A DNA stretch of 64,000 bases from Fragum whitleyi (Eukaryota > Mollusca > Bivalvia > Cardiida > Cardiidae). The notes beneath the pieces were generated by a model that saw only the letters and a list, made by a program, of their open reading frames with translations, searched no databases and was not told the origin of the DNA. Position numbers and translations under genes: made by a program. Below are positions 37,254 through 48,799 of this stretch, one piece after another (within the stretch, counting starts at the first letter, position 1; the number at the start of each line of letters is the position of its first letter). The stretch lies in the NCBI GenBank assembly GCA_948146395.1, contig OX411545.1:23701526-23765525 (forward strand), given 5' to 3'.

Positions 37254-37277
37254 GGGGGGGGGGGGGGGGGGGGGGGG
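37254..37277. repeat. Uninterrupted run of 24 G
   Basis: Homopolymer G, 24 bases as written. It could form a G-quadruplex and is a likely site of length variation or assembly error. Confidence 0.85.
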
Positions 37278-38626
37278 TTATAATGCCTGTCTTAAATCTT
37301 TATTTCACAATGAAACCCTATGTTGTGGTTCTTATTTGAATCATCTCGATAAGGCTTTTCATACGAGTACCAACAATATAGAGTTTAAGGACTAAAGAAA
37401 TATTTACATTTGAAATCCAAAATACTCATCTTGCTATAGTTCTGAACAGAAGTGTGGATATAATATAGAGATAGCAATTTACAGAAATGATTATATACAT
37501 AAAACTCTCTCTCTTCTGGGTAACTTGCAGGGTTGATTCAAATGTATGTTTTGTGACCACTAGATTCATCTTGGAGGTTAGTGGAGAAAATAAAGCTATT
37601 AAAAATAGCTTGAATCTGTGAAACAAAGAATAAGAAACAATTGAATTAAAAAAAAAATCTAGTAACAGTGACTCAATTTCATTCATATTTGAATTATTTA
37701 GGCGCATCTATTCAAAATTTGGAGATTTTTATCCTTTATATTTTTAAATATAAAATTAGTTTCCAACAGTGCATAAAATTTTCTACCTAAATAATGATTT
37801 TACACATATAAACTCTATTCTGCTCACTCACTCATCTTTTGAATGTCAGGTGGAAGTTTTGGAATACTCATTAGAAACCATCTTTAGAGCAATAAGCATT
37901 CAGGCTTTTTGTCTTAAAATTTAGTTTAAGCCAATATATTTATATGGCATGATTTCTTATTCTTTGAATATAATGTACATGCATTTGTACTTCTTCTGCT
38001 GTTTCATATGTTTCTCTAAAATAAATGTTATTTAAGAGACTGGTTTAGAAACAAGATCATTGTATTTGTCAGAATTCAAGGAATTGATTGATTAAAATAA
38101 GGATCGTTTCCATCAACATGTGGAAGGGATACATATTTTTTTACTTTCAATGAGTGTTTTATATGACTGCTGTGAAAGAGCATTCAACTTGTAAGCATAA
38201 TTCAGAATTATTTCTAGTGAATTACAAATGTTTGCAGGCTTGAATTATGATACTTCTTTTTAATATAGGTAAGAAATTATTTCTCCATTGCTTTTAGATA
38301 CATGTATATAAAGTGATATATACCCCTGTAATAAAGCTTGCATAGAAGTTTACCATTTTCTATAACATGAAGAATGTTTACTTTCAGGGCGATGCATTCC
38401 TACTTAAACAGTCACCTATATGGACAAAGAAGCTATAAATGCCAGACATGAAGATTTCATTCAAGTACCCACAAGGTATTATTTGCCCATGGACGATTAT
38501 TATACAGACTTTTTGTTTTGAATACTTGTTGAACATATACATCATCATTTCAGGGGCAGATAGGAGGGGGCAACACCAGTCTTAAATTTGTCATATCTAA
38601 ACAGAACTCTATGAGGAGTTTTCATT
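37278..38626. other. Intergenic or LUC7L3 3' UTR, no gene seen
   Basis: AT-rich. Contains a decayed foldback (37311-37390). The candidate UTR exon 38398-38475 lies between TTACTTTCAG and CAAG|GTATT. Confidence 0.35.
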
Positions 38627-38791
38627 TTAATGTAGTGGACCTATAGTACTTCCACAATATTACCTAACTCATGATCTCTCACAGTGTTAACCAAGGTTTT
38701 CCAAATGAAATCATTAGGAAAACTCGGTAAACACTATTAGAGTTAATGGCTTCCGAAATGTTGTGGATCTATTACTGGTACACTACCCTAA
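38627..38791. repeat. Foldback MITE (GGTAGTGGACC family), third copy
   Basis: Inverted arms around CCAAATGAAATCATTAGG, with TTAATGTAGTGGACC and GGTACACTACCC ends. Confidence 0.68.
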
Positions 38792-39067
38792 TTGCTTGAT
38801 ATAATTCTAATGAACACGCAAAATACCTACATGTAATTTGTGCTAGAATTATGTGTGGGTCTGATTCTTGTAACCACAGCATTAATAAAGTTGTGGTTCC
38901 AATGTTTAAGAGTGAAAACTACTTTAGTTGATATATCTGAATTCAATGTCCAAAACACCCCCCTCTATCTGCAACCCTATTGTATAGTGATTTATAATCC
39001 TTTACCAGATATAATGTTGAAAGGGGTGTTAAACCCTTGTCAATCAATCCTTTACCAGATATGTTTG

Positions 39068-39222
39068 TTTAAGGTGTGGACCCGTAAAAGTTCTGCAACA
39101 CTTCTGAAATCATGATCTTTCACAATGTAGACCGAGGTTTCCTAATGAAATCATTAGGAAACCTCTGTTAAATTTCATTACTTCAGAAATTTTACAAAAC
39201 TATTGCGGGTCCACTACCTAAA
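39068..39222. repeat. Foldback MITE (GGTAGTGGACC family), fourth copy
   Basis: TTAAGGTGTGGACCCG and CGGGTCCACTACCT are inverted ends, centre CCTAATGAAATCATTAGG. Only about 280 bp from the third copy. Confidence 0.7.
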
Positions 39223-39429
39223 GACTTACCCTTACATTTAAGCATCCACAGACAGTTTTAGCATATTTTTACCAACTCTTGTATGATGGAAATAATAACA
39301 AGTACCGGTAGGCTGTGTGGGTAAGGATCAGCAGGCAAGTTTATAATGCAAGTTGATCTTTGTGTATTCTGCCTGAAAATGCAGGAATACCTTTGCATAA
39401 CAAGAAAATGGTAAAAAAAATTGGTTTAT

Positions 39430-39740
39430 ACTATTTCTATTTTGTAACAACATTTCCAACAATTTGAAATATTCGTGAGGTGCAAACATAAGTTGCATAG
39501 ACAGCCACTTACTGTAAATATAATGTGACCTGATGGTCTACAGATACTTGAGACCTTATCTACTGAAACGCAGATTGAACACTCTGGTCAGACTGTGCAG
39601 ATGCACAGGCTGGTCAGAGTCTTTGCTTTGCGTATATTTGAAATTGTTGGAAATGTCATGCACAGGCTCACAAAATTGTCTGATAAAGGGTTATTTTGTC
39701 CATTATTTGTTACATGTCATGCACATTCTTTAAAAGTACA
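39430..39740. repeat. Old palindromic repeat (GGTCAGACTGTGCAGATGC)
   Basis: ATTTCCAACAATTTGAAATA at the left and ATTTGAAATTGTTGGAAAT at the right are inverted. The centre has CTGGTCAGACTGTGCAGATG and GGCTGGTCAGAG. Partial relatives are near 30760, 31170-31340 and 41970-42070. Confidence 0.5.
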
Positions 39741-39999
39741 TTTATCATTTCTTTACCTCCTACTGTAAGAATCTTATTAATGTCCGACAAAAGTTTTGTG
39801 TTACAAATAGGACGAATTCCTGTAACATTTTAGATTGAGAATAGCAAATTTGGCTCTTATACCTTATAGGAAACATGATAATTTGCCGTATCTTATCAAT
39901 TGCATAATGATACATTTAGATAACACAGTAGAATTACAGTGGGCTGCCTTCAAAGCGCAGTTGTTGCATGTCAGAGTATCATTCAAAAGGCCGGACCCC

Positions 40000-40208
40000 G
40001 GACAGCAACCTCATCCTTTCTGACTTTTTTTTCTCCCTACAATGGGTTGATAATCGTAGACCTTTGTGGGATAGGAAAGGTTGAAATGATAATACTGGTG
40101 TGAAATACCAAGAATCCATTGTTAGGTACTCCAGCCTCTGAAATATGATTGCAAGTTTCCTAAAAGCTCTGTAAAACCACATTCAAACAAAAAAAAAAAA
40201 AAAAAAAA
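40000..40208 (+). mobile_element. SINE 3' part with poly-A tail
   Basis: CTACAATGGGTTGATAATCG, GTGAAATACCAAGAATCC and GGTACTCCAGCCTCTG match the SINE body. It ends ACATTCAAAC followed by an A run of about 20, the clearest SINE tail in the window. Confidence 0.72.
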
Positions 40209-41099
40209 GAATTACAGTGATTACATAGAAGCATCAAATTGCAATGATCATCAGATTTATGTCTTTCATATGTGCTATCATGCTCACCATGTTCACTTGT
40301 AAAATGTCTCATTGAATCTTAGTTTTTAAATCACTAATAAAAATTGTTAGAGGTGAATTGTTTCTTAATTTGTTGACTTATTCCAACATAACTCTTCCCA
40401 TGCTGTTTATAGCCTATTCCTGCTTTATACAAAGTTTTAGAAGACATTGCAGACTAAGATCCGACTGCAAAGGTTTGCAGTCTGATCTTAACCTAAACTG
40501 CAGGCTTTCTATGTAATAATTGCAATCCATTAAAATAAAGAGTTTTGATTAGTTTAAATCGCATCACGTTGGGAAATCCAATGCACTTTATTTCTGTATA
40601 AAATGCTATAGGTCTTTCGGGAAACCCCCGACCGTCAATCTGCAAGTCTTGTGTTGTAGGAACTCGAAAAACCCTCGTTACCCTTCCACATCTTAATATT
40701 GATATTCAATATATTAGAAATTAAGATATTTTCGAAAGAATTTATGAATAAAAGCATGCAGTTCAGATTCTGAGTCGATGTTTAGGCCTACAGCGAGTCG
40801 ACGAAGACCACCAAGCAACCCTCTCAACTAAGCCCGATCACGATAATTATGTTTAAAATGCAGAATAACGTGTCAAAATTGTTTTGGATCATAAGTACCT
40901 CTACGAATGTCAAATTGTTGTTTATTTGTGTACCATTTGCTAAACTTCATGCCATTTAACTTCGATAGTGAGGAAAAACTTACACGATCTAAAAATAGAT
41001 TGTGTAAGCTTTACGCGCTGTAAGTAGATTCGAGACTTTAATGTTTAGCCTAGCATCTGAATTGTTTCTTAGATCAAGAGGATTGCAATTATAAGGGCC
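40209..41099. other. Intergenic, no gene seen
   Basis: One copy of the GATCCGACTGCAAAG palindromic repeat at about 40430-40510; otherwise AT-rich sequence with no recognised feature. Confidence 0.4.
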
Positions 41100-41245
41100 G
41101 AGTGTCATTTTCACTGCATTTATTGGGGGTATAAAGTGCAATTGCCTTAGCACATGGCTTAAGCATAACGCCCTATGGTCGTTTTTTGCCATGGTCTGGT
41201 GCAATTGCACTTTATACCCCAATAAACGCAGTGAAAAAGACACTC
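41100..41245. repeat. Foldback with ~48-bp stem
   Basis: GAGTGTCATTTTCACTGCAT and its complement at 41224-41245, continued inward by GGTATAAAGTGCAATTGC against GCAATTGCACTTTATACC. The loop is about 50 bp. Probably a foldback MITE. Confidence 0.75.
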
Positions 41246-42126
41246 ATCCCAATCACTCATGATAGGAAAAAACTGAGCTAGACTGGTTGAAATGAGAGAG
41301 TCTTAGATAACTTAGAGTAGCAGGTAGAATGATATTTCGCGTCGAGGCAAAGTAATTTTAGCAGACGGTTGTAATGCCAGGGTTGGCGCGAATGATTCTC
41401 ATTCACAAAATGAAAATGATAAGTGTCTCTTATGTTTGGCGATAAATTTAATTTCATTGAGAATCTTCAGACTTAATTGTCTGCACCAGAGCATTGCCTT
41501 GACCCCATTACCGCAAAATCCAACTTTTTTAACAGAACAGATAAAGCATTAAAGCCTTGGAAAATATTTTAAGAAAAAGGAAATTTGCTTCCGGCAATTG
41601 TTGCTGTTGGAGTCAAATACAAGATATTAAAGGTCGGGCGGCTATCATCACTTTAAAATTGGACCATTCTCATGATCAAGTATTGTGAACTGGTAATGAG
41701 TGGGACAGTTTTGTACCTTTATTCGAATTCAAAGAATGAAGTTATCTCGTATTTGGTTATTTGAGACTTGAATACCAAAGCTGCACGAAAATCAGCGACG
41801 CCGATGTGTATGTAATTCTATTTTACATCGGCGGATAAGTAAATTATAGCGTCGGACCGACGTAGGCGATTATTGATGAAAATATTTATTTTGCAGTTAA
41901 TTTATACCACAGACGAGCCGATGTCTCATTTCTTGTCCTGCAATGCTGTGCTCAGCGCTTAAATGATCAAGAGATGAGCCAGTGCGTGATATTTCCAACA
42001 ATTTCACATGTGCCCAAAGCAAAGCTTTTACCCAGCCTGTGTATCCACACAGTCTGACCAGAATCTTCACTATGAACTATATAGATAGATAAGGTCTTAA
42101 TCCCTCTTCTGGCAGTAAGCATATAT

Positions 42127-42444
42127 TATTGTAATATGATGTACGTCGCGGGAGTGAAATAATCCCGTTGAATATTTTTGCTATTACACGGGTGTTATTA
42201 CACTGTGAAAATGACGTCATAATTGATTTTCTGGCGTCATTTCTGGAAACGGCGCTATATGTTTCGCGGAATAAGTTGAATCGATAAATGTCGAAATTTC
42301 CTTGTTTTATCACAAAAATTCTGGTCATATTATAAACAGAATATATAATTTGTGCTCATATAAAATACCGAATTTATTAAACTCGTCATCTATAAACAGA
42401 TAAAAATTCGGCATTCCATGACCACTCATTCAATATCCTCTATT
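42127..42444 (-). repeat. CRE-bearing interspersed repeat, copy 2 (reverse)
   Basis: Reverse orientation of the 32255-32670 family: GTACGTCGCGGGAGTGAAAT near the left, ATGACGTCAT near 42212, CATGACCACTCATTCAATAT at the right. The octamer part is deleted. Confidence 0.7.
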
Positions 42445-43030
42445 TATTGCATTGTGTCGTTGTCTAAGCTGCCTAACTTCTGTACCTCGCAAACACGTGG
42501 AATTATTGAAAATGTCACAGACTCAGGCATAACATATGAAGGTCAAAGGTCAAGGTCACAATCAAACTTTCCGAAAAAACGTTTCTGGACTTTAGCTCAA
42601 GAACGAAGAGTCCTATAATCTTGAAACTATAGAATTATTGCCCCCAAAACCCGACCAAGTGCCCTTTTGATTTTGGGTCATACATATCAGAGGTCATGTT
42701 TACAATTGAACGTAGTCTGAAAAAGGTTTCTAGACTCTTATTCGAGAATCAAGTGACCAAACTTTTTGGTGTAAACACATTTTGCGCTGATGACACTTGA
42801 ACTGGATCATATAGCAGGTGGGGGTATTAGTCCGCTTTGTGATAGCTCTAGTTTACAAGATCGTAGAGTATAATAAATTGGGTATACCATGCTTATGGAT
42901 AGCCTTTGTGTTTCGAATTTTGTAGATAGTTTTTGAGGTTATAAATTTGGTAATTTCTTATTATGTCATCGAGGCAGTCTGAAGTATTGACAAGTTTATA
43001 TTTTAGCGTGAGTAATATTTGTTTCTTATC

Positions 43031-43308
43031 AGCCCCCCTTCGAACGAGAGGGGGTATATTGCTTTGCTCTTGTCGGTCCGTCAGTCAATTGGTCCGCCCG
43101 TAGACCTGTTTTTATCCAGAGCATATCTCAAAAGTATGCAAGCTAGAATCATGATGCTTCACAGGTGGATAAATCATATTGAGGAGAAGTGCAGTGCACC
43201 ATAACTCTACTCTATTTTTTTCAGTTATTGCCGTTTGTTTATTGACAAAGAATATAGCATTGACCTACTCTTATGGTGGGCATACATATTTTGCAAGCAA
43301 CTTTTGTT
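43031..43308 (+). mobile_element. Family A-like element (AGCCCCCCTTCGAACG subtype)
   Basis: CCCCCTTCGAACGAGAGGGGG forms a 5' hairpin, then CGGTCCGTCAGTCAATTGGTCC. The body has AAAAGTATGCAAGCTAGAAT and GAAGTGCAGTGCACCATAAC. It ends TTGCAAGCAACTTTTGT. Closest to 23840-24226. Confidence 0.58.
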
Positions 43309-43556
43309 TCTATATCATACGTGGGATATGTGGCTCGGATGAACTAAGAGAACAGAAAAAAACGTTGGCAGGAGTACCGGTCGCTCCAGCATACCTGCCC
43401 GATTGTTAAAGTGATGTTAAACCCCATACAAATATATCCATTATGTATGACGTGTGGACCGCCTTACGACAATGTTGTATGTAGCATTTTCTTGTGGACA
43501 TCTTCCGAGGTGCTGTATAGCGGACTCGTAGTCAGAACAAAATGCCGTAAGAATGC

Positions 43557-43688
43557 TTAAGGTAGTGGACCCGTATAAGTTCTGCACCATTTCGGAATTC
43601 ATGAGCTTTAACAATGTTCACCGAGGAACATTGTTAAAGCTCATGACTTCCCAGACGTTGCGGAACTTTATCGGGTCCACTACCTTAA
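43557..43688. repeat. Foldback MITE (GGTAGTGGACC family), best-preserved ends
   Basis: TTAAGGTAGTGGACCCGTAT and its complement end in TTAA on both sides. The centre is shortened to AATGTTCACCGAGGAACATT. It suggests the family consensus end is GGTAGTGGACCCG with TTAA flanks. Confidence 0.75.
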
Positions 43689-44337
43689 ATCCTTGGAGTG
43701 CCACGTGTCAGGTTGGTGTTTTCTTTAACGTATTCATGGCTTCAACTTTGTATCGACAAACAATGAAGAATCGATAAGCACATCATGAAATCAGTGCTCT
43801 CATCAAAGAACCGTAGAGTAGTTTAACGAGAGGATAGAAACAGCTAAAATGATCACCTGACCTTAAGATTTCGAAAATGAACTATGTAATCAGAAAGACA
43901 AAAATAAACGTGCGTGGATTGATAGGGACAGACATCTGGTTTTGTGGGGAAGATGTTGGATCGGTGTTAAAGTAAGAACATATTTAGAGAATCGTTGGCG
44001 GCTTCATCGTGATCACGAGAAGTCATCTCGAGCAATTTGTGTTTAGGTGAGCTAAAAAGACGCATAAGAATCCATTCGAAAATCCTAGATGTCTTTTACA
44101 GTCTACCTATTTAAAGCCTCGATGGTTCATGTTATCGGTCCTCGTACGTAGGTTATTTTATATCGAAACGATATTCCGAAGATGGAAGTTATCATCGCCG
44201 ACTTTTTACCGGGTTAAATAATACCTGAATTGATCGAATCTTTTCCCTGCCAGGTCGGGTTTTACTTCGCGTGATGTGATCATAGAAGGAAATCTTTTAT
44301 GGGCTTGTTATTGGTAGACTCGAAATCGGGTCCTTTT
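43689..44337. other. Intergenic, no gene seen
   Basis: Less AT-rich than the surroundings, no coding resemblance and no clear repeat. Confidence 0.4.
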
Positions 44338-44662
44338 TAAGCTTCTCTGGGACGAAAGTCTCGGAAGAGTCATACCCTCGGATGACTTCGCCGGCGTCCG
44401 CATAAGGTTATTCATTCATTTTTTTTTTTTTTATTTTTTTTGTTATTATCATTTCAAAATGACCTTGGGACAGAGACCTTGGCCATTTAAAAAACTGTTA
44501 GAGAAAAACTTTTACCGTCAAAATGTTTATCTTCGCTTATATTTTCTGAATGCTTTTATCGACAGACGCGCTTCATATACACGCTCACCAGGTGATAGGC
44601 TTTCCGTAGAGGCCAATCTCCTTGACATTTTGACCTTGACTTTGATCTTTTATGCCGTTTAA
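44338..44662 (+). mobile_element. Family F fragment
   Basis: AGCTTCTCTGGGACGAAAGT, CTCGGAAGAGTCATACCCTC and GGCGTCCGCATAAGGTTA match the start of 45441-46707. Then one body unit (CACCAGGTGATAGGCTTTC and TTGACCTTGAC). No 3' end. Confidence 0.55.
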
Positions 44663-45440
44663 GAAAAACACTTTCGGAATTCTTCCGCCAGTGATGAGAA
44701 GAAAGTGCATGATAGATCGGACGTTCGCCAGCCAAGACAGAAATGGCAGGATCGATTGAAAGTAGCGTGCTGTCAATGCGTTCGGCGAGATGTTGACTAT
44801 GGTCGGCATTGCGCCGGCGATGCATCGCTGACAAGTCACCGATACCAAACGAAAGTAAAAAGGTCATAAAAGATAGAAAATAATAAAAAATGTCCACGAT
44901 GTGTACAATACCGATCGCAGGCTAAAGTCGTCGATACAATAACGTTATAATCTTCCACAAATCAAACAAAAGACGTCGCCGACTAGTCGGCAGATTTTAA
45001 CGTGAACTCGCCGACCCTTCGCCGATCTAGAAAAAATCCACTACTGAATCGACCGATACCTTGATCAGTCGGCGACAAGGCTCCGATTTTTGTCACCCGT
45101 TTCACAAAAAGTCGTCGGACGCGTCGAAGCGTTTATGTGACAGTAGCTGAAGATAAAGGCCATATTGGCCGATTGCAATAATTATTAAACCTAAACCTCA
45201 TGAACCTGCAAAGGCGTATCTAGGACTTTCAAATTTATACGCACTAAGAAGGCGACAACTAAAAAATATACAGGATGGTGGCGAAATGTGAACTGTGACA
45301 AAAGATGATGCCCTCCGTCCCCTTCTTTTTACTGATTTGAGCGTTGGTGAATAATCAAAACATCGTAACTACAGCTTGAATAAGTGTAAAAAAGTGTTTA
45401 ACTGTTAAAAAAGGCCCAAAATTCTCAATATTTCCTTTTT
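44663..45440. other. Intergenic, CG-richer segment
   Basis: Contains many GTCGGC/GCCGAC words (44960-45130). Frames of about 90-110 codons on the minus strand (44556-44897) have no family resemblance and are not called. Confidence 0.4.
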
Positions 45441-46707
45441 AGCTCGCCCGGGACGAAAGTCTCGGAAGAGCTATTATCATACCCTCGGATGTCGGCGTCA
45501 GCGTCTGTGTCGGCGTCCGCATTAGGTTAAAGTTTTTTATTTCTATAAATATTCATCCTAGAGGCTTTATATTTTACAGAAACACTCATTAGGGGATAGG
45601 CTTTTGAGACCAACATCCATGTCGAAATGACCTTTAGACTGTGACCTTGGCCCTTTCAAAAAAGTTTTAACCAAAAACTTTAACCGAAAAACTTTAACCT
45701 TGCTTATATTTCTGAAAGCTTTTAACTAGAGACACCATTACTTCATGTGCTCACTCATCTTCGCAATCCAAGGGTTCTAACTCCACTATGTTCCTTTCGT
45801 AAGGAACATAGTGGGGTTAGAACCCTTGGCTTGCGAAGATGATGCACACTCATTAGGTGATAGGCTTTCACCAGAGACAAAGGTCCTTGACAATTTGACC
45901 TTGACCTTGACCCTTTGTGGACTTAAAAGAACTTTAACCGAAAACTTTAACCAAAAACTTTAACCTTGCATATATTTTTAATGCTCTAACCTAGGGACAT
46001 CATTACTTCATATATATACTCACCAGGCGATAGGCTTTCACCAGAGACCAAGGTCCATCACAATTTGACCTTGACCTTTACCATTTTTGGACTTAGAAAA
46101 ACTTTAACCTAAAACTTTAACCAAAAACTTTAACCTTGCTTATTTTTTCTGAATGCTTTAACCTAGGGACATCGCTTCTTCATTTACATACTCATTAGGT
46201 GATAGCCTTTTTGCGAGAGACCAAGGTCCTTGATAATTTGACCTTAACCTTTACCTTTTATGGACTTAGGAAAAACTTAAACTGAAAAACTTTATCCAAA
46301 ACTTTAACCTTGCTTATATTTTCTTATTTTCTTATATATTTAACATAGGGACATCATTACTTCATTTACATACTCACCAGGTGATAGGCTTTCACCAGAG
46401 ACCAAGGTCCTTTACATATATATAATATATATTTTCATTATATATGGCATAGGAAAAAATGAATACTCTCACATTTCAAATACAAAAAAGGAACAGTAAA
46501 GTTGTTTATTCTTGAATGATATCAATAAATTTCTTATTATACAATCTGTCTTCAGGTCTTGTCAAATTATATCCTCAGGCTCCCTAGATCTTTTTAGGAC
46601 CCTCTCCCCCCCTTCCAATAGCTTCCTTTCAAGGTACATGATTTTGCATATATCTATGTGACAAGCATCCGATAAGGCGAGCTATGTTGTCCTCTGACAA
46701 CTCTTGT
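45441..46707 (+). mobile_element. Family F Helentron/HINE-like element (AGCTCGCCCGGGACG)
   Basis: Starts AGCTCGCCCGGGACGAAAG. A GTCGGCGTC/GTCTGTGTC stretch follows (45497-45528), then about five tandem units of roughly 165-175 bp (TTTAACCTTGCTTATATTTT, CACCAGGTGATAGGCTTTC, ACCAAGGTCC). It ends with inverted AAGGCGAGCT (46675-46684), the hairpin TTGTCCTCTGACAA and CTCTTGT. Family C copy 3 begins immediately after. A foldback is inserted at 45755-45842. Confidence 0.75.
45755..45842. repeat. Foldback inserted in the family F element
   Basis: TCATCTTCGCAATCCAAGGG and its complement form an almost perfect stem of about 42 bp around TCGT. The host element resumes with CACTCATTAGGTGATAGG. It is an 88-bp hairpin MITE by structure. 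Confidence 0.8.
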
Positions 46708-46708
46708 T

Positions 46709-48192
46709 AGCTCACCTGAGCACAAAGTGCTCAAGGTGAGCTATTGTGATCACTCGCCGTCCGTCCATCGTCCGTCCGTCTGTCCGTCCGTCAACAATTT
46801 CTTTAAACATCTTCTCCTCCTAAACCACTGGGCTAATCAAGCGGAAACTTGGCTGGGATCTTCCTTGGGTGAGGCTCTTTAAAAGTTGTGAAAAGAACTA
46901 TTGTTGCCTTGGCAACAGAAACGCGAAAAATGGCCGAAAATCTAACAAAAAATTCTTTTCCTCCCAAACCACTGGGCCAATCAGGCTAAAACTTGGCAGA
47001 GATGTTCCTTGGGTGAAGCTCTTTCAAAGTTGTTTAAGAATTTAATTTCATCAAAAACTCTGGTTTCCGTGGTCATAGAAAGGCTTAAAAGTGGCCGAAA
47101 ATCTTAGAAAATCTAAGAAAAAATTATTTTCCTCCCAAAAAAACAGGACCAATCAAGCTTAAATTTGGCAGAGATGTTCCTTGGGTGATGCTCTATAATA
47201 GTTGTTAAAAGTTGCCGAAAATCTTACAAAAAATTCATTTTCTTCTAAACACTTGGTGAACCAATTTCAAACTCAGCAGGGGTGTTCTTTAGGTGTAGGT
47301 CTACCAAAGTTGTTTAAAGAATCCAATCCCACCAATAACTTTGGTTGCCATGGTAAGAGAAATATTGAAATTTTAGAAAAAAATATAAACGAGGACCATT
47401 GGTCCTAAAGCGCTCACCTGATGCATATAGTTTACAAAGGAAGCAAAGTGCCAGCACTTCTTATTTGAAATTCATTACTGGCTTTACAAAAGTCAAAACA
47501 TCAAGAAGACATACATTTGAGTCAAATATGCTGCGCCTTGAGTACACATAAGGTTTTTCTAAAATTTGACCCCTTGACCACATTTTTGACCCCACTTGAC
47601 CCAATTTTGAACTTGGCCGAGATTTGACGGAGACAAAGATCCTGACCAAGTTTCAAGACATTCGGACCGAAAATGTGGCCTGTAGAGTGCACACAAGTTC
47701 TTTCTTAAATTTGATCCCATTTTTGACCCCACTTGACCCAATTTCAAACTAGACCGAGATTTGATGGAGACAAACATTCTGACCAAGTTTCAAGCCATTT
47801 TGGCCTAAAATGTGGCCTCTAGAGTGAACACAAGGTTTTTCTAAAATTTGACCCCTTGACACCATTTTTTACCCCACCTGACCCAATTTCGAACTTGACC
47901 GAGATTTGATTGAGACAAACAATCTGACCAAGTTCAAGACATTTGGACCAAAAATGTGGCCTCTAGAGTGCACACAAGGAAAAGTTTGACGACGGACGCC
48001 GGACAGCAGCCCATCACAATTCGTGCTCATGTGAGCTAAAAAATCGAATTGCAGTAGGACGAAGTTAAAGTCTGTTTCTTTCAAAACCATCCTACATGTA
48101 CATCAAACAATCTCTGGTATTTATGATATGGTTGACAAGTTATGAGTTGACCTACTCAGGTGAGCGATATAGTACCATCATGGTCCTCTTGT
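46709..48192 (+). mobile_element. Family C Helentron/HINE-like element, copy 3 (divergent)
   Basis: Starts AGCTCACCTGAGCACAAAGT, with GTCCGTCCGTCTGTCCGTCC at about 46770-46792. Two kinds of tandem unit follow: CCAAACCACTGGGCCAATCA (46800-47330) and TTTTTGACCCCACTTGACCC (47560-47990, period about 165). Ends CTCAGGTGAGCG, the hairpin ACCATCATGGT and CCTCTTGT. The second array differs from copies 1 and 2, so the interior has been replaced or evolved separately. Confidence 0.78.
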
Positions 48193-48436
48193 TATAAATT
48201 TAAGATAAATGTTTTTACACTAGATTAAAAAAGAAAAGTACTTTATAAATTCTTTATTTTGATATTTCTGCGACTATAGGTGTATTTTCAAAACTAAGCT
48301 CGGTTATCCATATAAGAAATTTGATTTTACGGCTCACCACACAAAATCTACCTATATTTCTTACCATTTCTTACCATCCTAGACATCGGAGGTAGGCAGT
48401 GTCTGCCTTTCATGATGCATTTTGACATTGTAAATA

Positions 48437-48793
48437 AATAGAGTATATTGAATGAGTGGTCATTGAATACTGACTTTTTTAAACGAGTCATCTATAAACA
48501 AATAAAAACGAGGCTGCGCCGAGTTTTTATCTGTTTTAGATGACATGTTTAATAAATTATGTATTTTATGAGCACAAATTTTATATTCTGTTTATAATAT
48601 GACGCTAATTTTTGCGAAAAATCGTCAAAATTCTTGAAATTCAACGTTTCAATTTTCCGCGAAACTTCTAACGCCGTTTCAAAATGACGTCACAAACATA
48701 AATTATGACGTCATTTTAGCGGTTACAATAGGCCTATAGCGTTGCCATATTCAACGGGGTTATTTCACTCCGGCGACGTAGGTCATATTATAA
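48437..48793 (+). repeat. CRE-bearing interspersed repeat, copy 3
   Basis: Same layout as 32255-32670: GAATGAGTGGTCATTGAATA, hairpin with AAACGAGTCATCTATAAAC, two TGACGTCA sites (about 48684 and 48706), and GTAGGTCATATTATAA at the end. The octamer segment is missing. Confidence 0.72.
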
Positions 48794-48799
48794 AAGTTC

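Noticed and set aside
44556..44897. 113-codon minus-strand frame with hydrophobic start
   Set aside because: An overlapping 87-codon frame in another phase is equally long, no family resemblance, no splice or promoter context, and part overlaps a family F fragment.
41780..45140. Large element bounded by GTCGGC/GCCGAC-rich segments
   Set aside because: GCCGATGT/ACATCGGC words near 41800 and GTCGGC words near 45000 do not align as inverted ends and no target duplication was found.
45590..46410. CRISPR-like direct repeats
   Set aside because: Units are contiguous diverged tandem repeats in a transposon, without short identical repeats and unique spacers, in an animal genome.
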